Below, one piece after another: positions 26,701-38,700 of a stretch of DNA of 64,000 nucleotides. The translations under genes were made by a program, and so were the position numbers. The stretch spans positions 31,795,214 through 31,859,213 of the forward strand of contig NC_135778.1 in the NCBI RefSeq assembly GCF_028453695.1, given 5' to 3'. The notes under the pieces were generated by a model. It was not told where the DNA came from. It saw only the letters and a list, made by a program, of their open reading frames with translations, and ran no database searches. This stretch comes from Augochlora pura (taxonomy: Eukaryota; Arthropoda; Insecta; Hymenoptera; Halictidae). Within the stretch, counting starts at the first letter, position 1, and every line of letters starts with the position of its first letter.

Positions 26701-29700
26701 GAGAAAAAGGATGTTGGGAATAGTTCAACCGAAGAGGACAAAGATTTGAAGCAGGTCAAAACGAGGAGACAGAAAGGAGACGTTAAGAATATAGAGAAGA
26801 ATCTGGAGAACGCTGCCAAGGATGACTCTGTAAAAGAGAAGCCAAACGTTGTTAAGGAGAAGATGAAAAGGAAGAGTGCACCAGGTAGGATAGCGAATGC
26901 TGAAGAAAAGAAAGTGAACGCTGTGAAAACTCCAGAAGAAACGACCCCGAAAAAGGACCCGAAGCAGAAAACACTGGAAACCAGGAGCAACTCAAAAGCA
27001 AAGTTGGACAAGACTATTATTGATCCTGAAATAAAGATTCAGAACGTACCTTTCGAGGTGAAGAAGCTGATAGGATCCAGCAACAAGGATGATTTGTTGA
27101 CCAAGTTGGTGTTGACGTCCAGGGTTCCCAGTTCCAAGCGTTGTCTGAGACAACCAGTGTCGAAGCCGAAGGACGAGCCAGGTAAGAGCAAAATTCAGAA
27201 AGATTCAGAGTCGGAAAGAATGGTCCCTGATTCAGAATGCATTTCACAAGTGTCAACAAAGAAGGAGAAGCCTGAGTTTAGAAGAAAGTCGTTGAGGAAA
27301 ACGGAGAAGAAGCCAGAGAAAGACAAGGTTCCAAGTAAGAATGATCAGCTGGATCCAGGAGAGATGAACAAAGTTGTGAACGAAGTAAAGGCACTTGCCA
27401 GAGGAAGAAGGAACAGTGGTGGTCTCTCCAATGAGCCTAAATCAATGAGTCCGATAACTTCTGAGGATCTATCTAAAGTAGAAGTCGAATCTCCAGAAGT
27501 TGAAAACGAAAACACAGACAATAAAAGGCAAACCAGAGGTTCGTTAATTAATGCTACGGACGGGGATCAGCAGCAGACAAAAGAAACCCCCGTAGAATCA
27601 AACGATATGTCCTTGAAGAAGACCACCTCGCTTGGTAAGAGGCGTGGTCGGATTAAATCTAGCAACGACCCCCTCGACAAGAAAAATATTGAGGTGTCTC
27701 AGTCGAGGAGCGAAGAGACTGGTAAAAATAGCCCGACTGATGTGGAGTCTTTGAATAAAGATACAGAAAAAAATGAAGGAAATGCGGATGACAAAATAGC
27801 AGTGTCGGTGAAGGATAATAGCACCAGCAAGAATACGCAAGAAAAACAAGAAAAGCAAGAGAGTCTGATTAAAATAGATCAATCGAAATTTGAGAAAGAA
27901 AAAGCACATGTTAACGTGAAAGTTATAAGTTCAAGCGTGAACCATTTGCAGCTGGAGACTGGTAGCTCCATGGACAGTGGAAAGGAAAATTCTCTTGAAA
28001 CGGTGGTCACTGTTCAGAAACTGAAAGTTGGTAGGCCAAGAAAATCCTGGGGGCACAAGCGTGAGAAAACGTCGAAGAGGTCACTAAATAACGTGATTGG
28101 TATCCTCACAGAAGGCATGAATATCCCCGTGGAGTCCCAGCAAAGCGTGGTTCTGACTGTTCAGACGAGCGTGGGGAATACGACTTCTGAAGAATCTCTT
28201 CAAGCCAGCGCTCAGCAACCTGAAGAAGAAGTCTCTAAATTAGTGGATGTGGAAACTAAAGAGAAAATTGAAACTAATCAGGATTCCGATAAACCAGCTG
28301 AAGAACTAAGTACCTGTGTTGATACTGCTGAGGAGAAATCACTACCGTCAGCTCCAAAAATCTCAGAAAAGGAACCGACCACTGAGGTACCGTCGACTAA
28401 GGCGCAGCAGTCAGAACCGACCTCAAAAGTTAACAAGGAGCCTACCAATGACATCATTTTGGACTTGTCCAGGAGAAAACAGAAAGGAAAAGGCTCTTTC
28501 TTAGAGAAAATAGTCTCCAAAATAGCTAAACAGAAGGATGCTTTGTTGGAGGGCGAGGTTGGCTCCTTGTTGGACACAGCTGCTGATGAACTTACTAGTA
28601 TTCTTGATGAGGTTACTCCTGGTATGGCGGAAGGAGCCGAGTGTTCAGCAGATGGTAAAAATGGCAGAGCTATGATTCAAAGGAAAATTCAAACTGTCAA
28701 CCGAACGAAAGCGATCAATGAGAACTGTCTATCAGCTCCTGATATAAAATCCAAGGATGGTAAACTTGATAAACAAAAGGAGATGGAAGTTGTCAATGAT
28801 GTAGCTAGCAGCGAGGAAGAAGTGAAAGGAGAATCCTCTGATGAGAAATGCTGTTTGAATAAAAAAGTTGAATCTGAGACCTCGATGAAGACTTTGTGTA
28901 CGGAATCTGAATCAGAATCCTTAAACAAAGGAGACAATAATTTACTCGAGTCCAAGGAAACTGTTCCTAGTGATCCGAAGACGCTTGCTGAAGAGACCGC
29001 ACCTATTCCAAATGGAATTCTGTCGCCAATACCTGAATGGATCTCAGAATATACTACAAATATTTTGATAGAATCGTGTGCAGCCAAACAAGAAAATAAG
29101 GCGTTGATGAAGGAAGAGGAGCCAACACTACAGGAGCCGAAGATCGATAAAAAGTCAAAGAAACGGTCGCTGGAAGGAAATTCGCCAAAAAAGAATAAAA
29201 GAAAATCTATTGATCGAGCAGACATTGTTGAAAGGAAATCAATTAATGACGAGTCGCATCTTGCTAACATCATGAAGCTGTTGAATAGACCAAGGGAAGT
29301 GCCTTCTACCAAAGAAACCATAAATGAAGAGTCTCGTACTGAAAAGGTTCGGGTTGGCAAAAGAAAAACACTGAACGATAATTCTCAGGATGAAGATTTG
29401 TCAAGTGTCAGCGAAACCAGTGAAATCTCTACAGCTATGGACAACACTGATGTTGTGAAGAAGTTTAAATCGGGAACTGAGACGACCGTGGAGACACAAG
29501 CAATAAAAGTTGAAGAAAGTAAAATAGCGGCTGATGTGTCTAATAGTCCTGTTTCTGCTGAAGAGGAGGTGGCTAAAGCTACGGATGAAGAAAAGATTCA
29601 AGGCAACGTTGAGGAGAAGACTTCGGTTATTGATGAGGAGAAGAGTCCAGTTATCGGCGAAGAGAAAACTCCAATTGTCGGCGAAGAGAAGACTTTAGTT

Positions 29701-32700
29701 GCCAGCGAAGAGAAGACTCCAATCGTTGATGAGGAAAAGACTCAGATCAACATTGAGCCAGAGGAACTCTCACTTCAGCACGCATTGGAGATGAGAAAAT
29801 CTTCTATTGAAAGATCATTGGAAATAGAATCCGTGAAACGGTTTTCAAAGAGGAGATCACTTGCCGAAGAGAAACTCAATCAAGAAGAAGAAGCATCTTC
29901 TAAAACTGTCCCAGAGACGGTTGAGACCACAAGAAGAAGATCTTTGAGATCAAAATTAAATCTTCAATCAAATAACGAAGAGGAAATGCCAAAAGAAAAT
30001 GAGAATGTCGTTGCTGGTAATGATATGGTAATACAGACTGCTGAAGAGACTACAAAGAATATGGCAGAAAAGGATGATACTTTGGTGGAAGCATTACCCT
30101 CTGTTGCAACAGAATCAAATATTGTTAAAGACGAGACTCGACCCCAAATCATACAGAATCACAAGACAGCTATAAAAGGAGATAGTGGAACTGCATCAGA
30201 ACTTAGCCTGAAAGAATCTCAAAAAACGACGGATGCAATCCCGAAAGTACTCAAGAAACGTGGTCGCAAGAAGAAAGTGGTCAGTGAACCTGCTACCATA
30301 CCCAGTCATGTTGAAGAAACTTCCAAAGTAAAAGCGCAACCTGTTGACCCAGAACCAGTTGCCAGTAATCAGGTTCCTAGCAGAAAATCCTTGAGAGTGA
30401 GCCGGACCACCGAGGAAACTGAAGATCTTCGAAATTTAGATAACTTTAAAGTTCCAGAGCTAACAGAGATACTTCAACATACTAAGAAGAGGACGTTCAA
30501 GAGAAAGTCAACCATTGATGAGCATATTGAAACTCAAAACAACCCTTCTCTGGTGGAATCTGAAGTAAACAATGTTGAAAGCCATGAGATTGACACTGAG
30601 AAGGAGGAGGAACCTGAAAATTTGCAAAAGGACTTACAAGAAGGTCGAAAACGTTCCAAGAGCTGCAACAAGCTTCTGCTTGAAAGATCCAGCTCCTCTG
30701 GATCAATTGATTTAAGTCAAACTAATAGGACAAGATCTTCAAAGCGAAAACAGTTGTCGTCTGAAGATCTGTCAGAGCAAGAGAACCAGAACCATCGACC
30801 AGAAAGCGTGGATAATTTGTCCGAAAGCTCTTGCGTCAGCGAGTCGAGTTATTTCAGAAAGAAACGGTTCTCGAAGAAGAAGAAAGGCTTCGAGCAGTCT
30901 ACTGAAGATGTTCAAACAGAAACTTCGGTTACCGATTCTGAGTTCACAGATACACAAAAGAACACTGACAGACGGCAAAGTTTGACTAGACGAGCAAAGA
31001 AGAACATATCCTTCTTTGAAGACCAGTTTGACCTTGTCGATGAATTTGACATACCTATGGACATCCAGGATTGCTTGGATCAGGAAGAAACTCCGAAAAT
31101 CATTCCACAGGATTTGGTGGTAAAATTGGTTCCTACGAATGATAAGATTGATGAGGAAGTAACGCTAAGCGACACTAACAAAAAGAACGATAAGGAAGAA
31201 AGGGTAATAGAGAAGGAAGACGCAGCGATAGAGAAGGAAGACGCAACGATAGAGAAGGAAGGCGCAGCGATAGAGAAGGAAGAAGCTGCGATAGAGAAGG
31301 AAGAAGCTGCGATAGAGAAGGAAGAAGCTGCGATAGAGAAGGAAGAAGCTGCGATAGAGAAGGAAGACGCAGCAATAGAGTCTGCACAGCCTGAGAAATC
31401 TGCAGAATCTGAGAAATCGGTTGTAGAAGAAAAGAAAGAAGAGAAAGAAGACAACGAAGAGCCGAAGGATGTTGAGAAAATGGAAGTTAAAGCAGATGAC
31501 GCTTCTCAGACACAGGAAGATTTCCAGACACCCAAAAAACGAGCAGCAGGTAACTTCGTAGTGGTACATAAGAAGACAGGTGAGATTCTGATCGTAGAGA
31601 AGAGGAAGAAGCTAACGAAGGAAGCGGCCAGGTTCTTTTGTGATGTCTGTGCAACCAGTTTCACCAGGAAAAGTTCCCTGAAGAAGCACAACTTATCTCA
31701 GTCTCACTTACTACAAATAATTAATTCCAAGAAAGAGAAAACGGCCAATGAAAGCAGCGACGAAGTAAGTAGCGCTATCTGGAAAAATGAACAATCGAGT
31801 AAGGATGAAAGTCTGAGCGACGAGAGTAAGACGTCTACTAATGAATCTATGAACACCTCGCAAGAGTATAGTACTGAGAGAAAGTCTAATTCTCCTGTAC
31901 CTGACATCTCAGAGGAGCTGGGTAGCTTAAGAAGATTGGAAGATGATGTTCATACAGCTACAGTGGAGCAAGAATTACTGATCGATCCTCAAATGAAACA
32001 GCGTACCCTGGAGGATGAACTCCTGGACGAAGAGATCTGCAAGATCACTGAGAACATGAGTCACGATGAGTACGTGCTTACTGAACATACCAGTCCCCTT
32101 CCGGAATGCACCTCGACGCCTATAAAGGCAGAGACAAAGAAAGAAGATGAAACAGAGAAGAAGAAAAAGAAACACGAGAAGAAAAAGGACAAAGGAAAAA
32201 AGAAGAAGAATTTGGTCGACGAAAATCTGCCTTCTGATACTTCTGACCCGGAAGTACTCTTAGACTCAGAGTCTTCGTTCATAGACTCTTCTGAGACCTC
32301 AATTATTGAAAATCAAGTTTTGCAAAATGCTGAAGATAAACATGTTTCTACGAAGAGTGTAGATCTAATAGAAAAGGAGGAGACGTTCAAGAAGAAACAA
32401 TGGCATGCAGACGATATCTTTGTAACAGGCGAGATTCGTGATATGGAAACTGTGAAGCTGAACGGACAAAAGGAGGCGATTGAGTGTTCTGATAGCCAGC
32501 TGTATGATCTGATAGAGCATTCTGCTAAGAAGACTGAGAATTTCCTAGACACTGATGTGGACAATAATCCTACCTCACAAAATAATCAATCGCACGAACC
32601 TCTGAGCCTAGAACATACCATAAATAAATGTGGCGAGGAATATCCTAAAGAATCAGACAGCAACAGCAACGAAGTAGAAACCTTCGGAGAGACTGATAGT

Positions 32701-35700
32701 TCTTATAATCCTGAACATCACGTAGAAAAAGAGTTCATTGCCGAAATAGACCGCTCAAAACCCGAAATCGAGCAATCTGATGCAAGCATGAACGTAGACT
32801 TGTTTAATAACCTGGAGGAGGTACATCAAGCAAATCATGTTAAGAACAAGATGGAAACAGATCAGGCTAGGTTAAATGATTCATTTAACCATCAAAATAT
32901 TTCCTTGGTTACAGAAAATAAGATGAAGACTGCTCCAGGTTTGCAAAACGAGTCTACAAAGACTTCGAGACACAGTAAAACCAAGAAAAGCAAAAATAAG
33001 AAGTATGCAGAACAGACAGACATCTCGCTTGATGTTTCGCCTGTAAAGAAAACAAGCAAGTCCAAGGTTAATCAAAATAAACAACTCCAGAAAGAATATG
33101 AAAAGCCTTCAGAGATTGCAAACAATCCGATTGTAAACGAAGAGTCATCCGATTGTTCTAAAATTTTAGGACATCATGAAAGTGAGAACGAAAAAACAGA
33201 GTCATTCTCGTGTGACTCGCAAATAGAGAAAAATGTAATCCAGGTTTCTAGCGATACTGAGCACAAATTCAACGAAGACGTTCTCGACAGTTCGAAATTT
33301 TATTCTAATGTGGACAACTTGTTGAACAAATCGGTAGAGAAGGATCATAACTGCAATGACGGAGATGAAGTAAAGCCTTTCCAGGAGATGGACGAAGCGT
33401 CATTATCCAGTCTTGATGACAAACCTCTGTCAGAGATTTTATTGATGGCCGAAGAGAAATTGCAAGCAGAAAAGAAACAAGGAAAGGTAGAACAGCCTCC
33501 GAGTTTTTTGAAGAATTATGAAGAGTTAAAGCCTGAAGAAATAATAGAAAATCAAGATACTATTTCGGAAAATATGGAGGCAGACACTCATGTTGGTACT
33601 CCAAAATCTATCGATGGAGAACCAACGAATGTGGAAGTGAGTGCTCTTGAAATTTCATCTGAAAACGAGTCTGAAGTATTAAAGCCAGCGAAGGATTCTG
33701 ATAAAGATACGGACAAGATTTCATCAGAGTATGAAAACACAGAGACTATTCCAGAGGTGAAGGACACTCCAAACGACAAGGAGCCGAAAGCACTTAGCAA
33801 TGGTCGAAAATCTAATGTGAGCGAGCGTCAGAATTCGAATAGAAAGTCATCGAAGTTGCACAAACACAACAGTAAGGATGTGCACCGAAAATCTAGGAAC
33901 AAAAAGATATCCCAAAGAAGTAAAATTGTTGGCCTCACCAGTGACAGTGATGATAGCGACACGGAAGACAAGATAGAGTCTCAAAACAAAAGCAAAATTG
34001 TTACAAGCGTATTCGGAAGAGTCTTCGGTGGTGAGAAGACCGATAAGGTCAAAGAGGTTCTCAACGATTGGGTGTCCAAGTCAGAAGATGACTCGGACGC
34101 GTCAAGATCTGACAGTCATCATAATCTGAAGATCAAAGAAGGCTTGGATAATAAACATGAGGACAAGAACGCTAAAAGGCATTCTGTGTCATCATCTTCC
34201 CACACAAACCAAAAGAAACGAACAGGCAAGAAGTCAAGGAAGAACTCCTCCTCTGATAAGGTTAAGGATCAAGTTACTACGACCGAAGATCATGAGGAAC
34301 AACGTTTTGGTAAACACGCTAAGTCAAAGAACTCTAGCAATAAGAAAAAAAGCGATACAGAGACGTCCAATTACTACTTTTTAGTTCTGCCTCCCACCAG
34401 TTGCAGACCCAGTAAAAAGAGAGCTGAAGAGAGGATCTCCAGAGCCTTCGAAGATGATACATTTGACTCTTACGGCAATAAGGTCCAAAAGAATAAGCAG
34501 AAAGAAGTTAACTATGATTTAAGAAACCAGGGAAAGGACTCAGGTGTCAAAGACAATGGTTATGGATGCTTGAATTATGAAGACGACCCATCAAAGTTGG
34601 AAGCCCCGGAGGAAACCGCAGAAGATAATCGCAAGCTGAACAAGAAAAGGAAGTTATCTGCTTCTAGGAAAGGTAAAAGCAAAAATGATGAAAATAGTTG
34701 GAGAGACTCTATGGAGAAGAGTACAGAGAAGAGCACCAAGGACTCTGAAGAAGAAGACGATTGTTTCCTAAAGGATCTGTCGGAGAGAGATACGTTGACC
34801 AATCAATTGTCTGTAGATTTGCAGTCTTCAAGCAGTTGCAGTAGTCTGGCTCAAAGCGACGCAAGGAACAGATCACCCAGTGTGGATAGGAATTCTCATA
34901 CCACCAGAGATTCTGACATTGACGAGGAAGAAGATAATGAAGAAGAATTAGGGCACAGGAGAATATCGCCTCTATTTGTTTGTGGAACACCTAGAAGCTC
35001 TATCGAGAGTAGTTCGAATAGCGAGAACGAAGAGGAAGATGAGAAAATGGCTGTCAGCGAAGTCACAGGAAGGAAGAGAAGTTCCAGCGAATTTTCCAGC
35101 GGAAAGATAGTTATCCGATCACCCTCTTCCACTCATAAGACTGAAATGGTGACCATTGCTCCCACCGATGCAATTGAGGACAATGCATTGGATGTTCCTC
35201 AAGAAATAGAGGCTGCCAAACCCAGGCAAGGAAAGGTGTTAAACTTTGACGAAGAACTGTTTGTTGAGTGCTGCTCCAGATTGAAAGCTACCACTGAGAA
35301 CGAGTTAAGAGGAGCCAAGAAGATCAAATTAGATCATAACGACAGTTACCATAGGAAAGAGGATCAGCATCTAGGATTCAGAGGACCCAGAGATCGGTGG
35401 AGAGATGTTGAAAGCCAAAATAGCCTTGGAAGTCTTCTGGAGTCCGTTAATCAGGTGAGTATTTGAATAAAGTGTCGAAACTGCATGCTTTGCAATTTGG
35501 AGTTTAATCGTCGTTTTAAATTTCATAAGAGATCGCGATGAAGAAGACTCAATAGTGCGTGAATTTTTTGTATTAAGTTGCTGCAATGCTTAGTAAGGAT
35601 TCCAAATAAAAAAAAAACGTTCTACATATTTGAATTCTGAATTTAAAATGTTTAATGGCTTTGCATTGACTTAACACTATTGTATCGTATTTAAAAAATA

Positions 35701-38700
35701 ATCTTGTAATATTGTACCAAGTAAGAGAATGTGTTTAATTAAAAGTTCTACGGTAAGTTGAGAACATTCTGGAGCATTCTTGACTCCAGAAGATGTTTAC
35801 TCTAGTTTTGTAAAATTTTAAAAAGTTCACTGTTTCACAATAACACTACACATTGCATGCAGTCTTTCTTTCCTTTTTCATTTTTTTTCCATTTTTATGC
35901 CATTGCTTTATGATCTCACTCAGTGTGCTCTATGTTTTTCTTATAAAAAAAGCTTTTGATTCTGCAGGTTTCATTTTCTTTTATACATGCTCATGGAATT
36001 TTTATTTGTAGGGGTGTCTCCTGAACAATGATTTTTATTTTTCTGACTAAATATCTTCGCTTATCACTCTTTCGCAATTTTCTTAAAACAATATAAAAGC
36101 GTAAAAATTTGTACAAAATTGTTCAGAGAAATTTGAAAAATGTTATACAAGTTCTTCATAAAAATTATAACATTTAGCAGCTATTGTATTTTTAATTAAG
36201 TTCGACCCCAATTTACATTTTGAAATACGTTTTATGATGACATGGATTACACCCTTACATGGAATTCCACAAAGGAAATACTTTATACATTATTGTGATA
36301 ATGTTTGCAGGACCTATGAACCAGCTTTATACAGACAATGTCTCTCAGTATGCATGCAAAAGGTAGTTCTCTCATTCCTTCGACATTTCTTAGTGTGTAC
36401 GGTAGTTATGACATTTGTCTGCCATTTCAACGATATAAGATTGTTCGTTTTGATCATACCAATAACAAAATACGACCGCTAATAAATAATTTTTAATTAC
36501 ACTCTCGATTCATTCACTTTGTCATCTTACAATTATAGTTTCATACTTGTATAATTTTCATATTCATTCCATTATTTTAAGAACAAAAACTTACAGCTTT
36601 CCTTTTTTTCGTAGAAAAGAATGTTCAGCTTGGCATTGCTAACCCTCCTCATTAATTTTAACATTACACTTACCGGTATACAGTCTTCTTCCTGATCTTG
36701 TCAATCTGAAATCAATCCAAAACATTGATCTCGTTTTAAACTTCCTCAAAGAAATTTGGTTATTAATATAAGAAGATAGAATCTAATTAGTTAACATATA
36801 TTTGACAGTTACAAAATGGTCCATTTAAATTACAAGTATTATATGAATATATTCTACATAGTTTTTATTCACTCAGAAATCTTTAGCAGGTTTAAAAATG
36901 GTCCACTTTGTACATTCACGGAGACTAAAAGCAGCGCTAAAGATACTTCGAGTTTCACTTGCAGGGTACAAGAGCTTAAATTCGTCAATATTTAATAAAT
37001 TCAAATGATTTCAGTTACTTGGCGAAGAGATGTACAGTGCCAGAGAAAGGGGTTACCAAAAGCGAGGAGGTCGAAATCTCAGAAGCGAACATTCCAGCAG
37101 ATCAGCCAGCCCAGATATGTCTAGAGCTGAGAATCTTGGGTATGAGGACAGTCTGGATGTAGCATTTGAACACAACAACAAGCTCAGAGATAAGATCCAA
37201 CAACGTATGAGGGAGAGCGAAAGTTTGATAGCCAGTACTTTTGGTCATAAGAACGAGAACGAGATCGCAGATGGTGAACACTCATTGAAAAACGCTGAAC
37301 AAGACATTATGAGAAATTCTTACACTCATATGACAGGCGAGGGTCCCTTGACTGTTACTAATCTCTCAAATGGAGACTACAGCAATGATTTGCATGTCAG
37401 ATGTTTGCAAGAACAAAACTCTGGAAAACTGAATTTGGATTCTCCAGGGTTCAAAAGTAAAATGAATTCCGCACTGGGTGGTTTGTTAGACAAAGCTTTA
37501 TCCAATCTGCTCCACAATAATGGAAAGCATGATCACAAGTAAGTAATTTCTTCTACATTAGAATGTAACAGATGCCAGTAAATTCATAATTATAATTATT
37601 TGAAAACAATTGTTATTAATCTAATCGTTACATTTTGTCTATATTATACTAATTTTGTTTACAGTGGTTCAACGCCAATGAAAGTTCTAGCAGAGCTAGC
37701 CTGTGCCCGGGCACCAACTTCCACAACAGGAGATCCAACCTCCCAGGAAGACATTCAATCTTCGATAAAATCCAGTTCGCCGACCAAGGAGTCCAACCCT
37801 GACGCGATTCCATTGGCTGTCACCAAAGACTTACAGAAAAAGATTAGGAATCCAATCAAGGAACTGTTTGAAAGGAAGAAGGAGATGAACGAAAGAAAGC
37901 AACAGGAGAAATCTAAGACGGAAGCTGCTCTTCGGGAGTTGAATGTGCACAGACAGCGTAAGACTAAGAAGACCAAGAAACACCAAGACTTTCCTCTGAT
38001 CCGTCGCAACGACCATGGGGGGCTAGTTGAAAGGAAGAAACGTCGAGACGGCTTTGAAAGAAAAGAAGAATTTGCATCAGACAGAATAAAGGATGTCTAC
38101 GAGTTTGACGAGGAGGAGAGTCAAATGGAAACCAACCTGGGCGGTGTAATGTCCTACAGAAACAGACCAAGCTATGAAGTGAGTTGTTTAAGGACTAAAG
38201 ATATAGATATGGCAGGACTAATGTCCAAGACAATCGGCGATAGCCTGGAGAATGGGAAAACTGGTGATGCATTGAGCACTAGGCTGGAGTCAATGATAGA
38301 CAGGAAATTTAAAGAGCTAGAGAAATTCGCTCCAAAGACGAAAGGTGCACTAAAGGCTTTCCAGGGCGAAGAACAGCGGCAGATCACTGGACCTATGGAT
38401 GAGTTTGTTGAGAGAAAGCAACAGAAACCAAAACGAGTTGTAGAGCAGAACCTGAAGCACTCGAAACTGAAGAAACGTAGTAAGAACCTTAAGAAGAAGA
38501 CCAGAAACGCCTGGTACGAAAACGATAGCTCTGACGAGTATAGGACTGCGGTGAAAGCCGAAGACGTCGGTGTAGGGATCTCGAAGAGCCAGAGAACCTG
38601 TTCCAAAGGCAAGCAAAACATTTTTGCAGAGTTGTACACCTCGTCGGAGAGCGAGTTTGATGACGAGGGTGTGGATTATGAGACGAAGAAACAAAGAAAG

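Noticed and set aside
28689..29360. Antisense 223-residue open frame
   Set aside because: It lies wholly inside the giant coding exon on the opposite strand and has no domain. Lys/Glu/Ser-rich codons read backwards give Phe/Leu/Ser frames with few stops.
31080..31569. Antisense open frames of 124-134 residues with SLSQLLP-type repeats
   Set aside because: They are complements of the IEKE coding minisatellite in the giant gene; the repeat keeps all frames free of stops.
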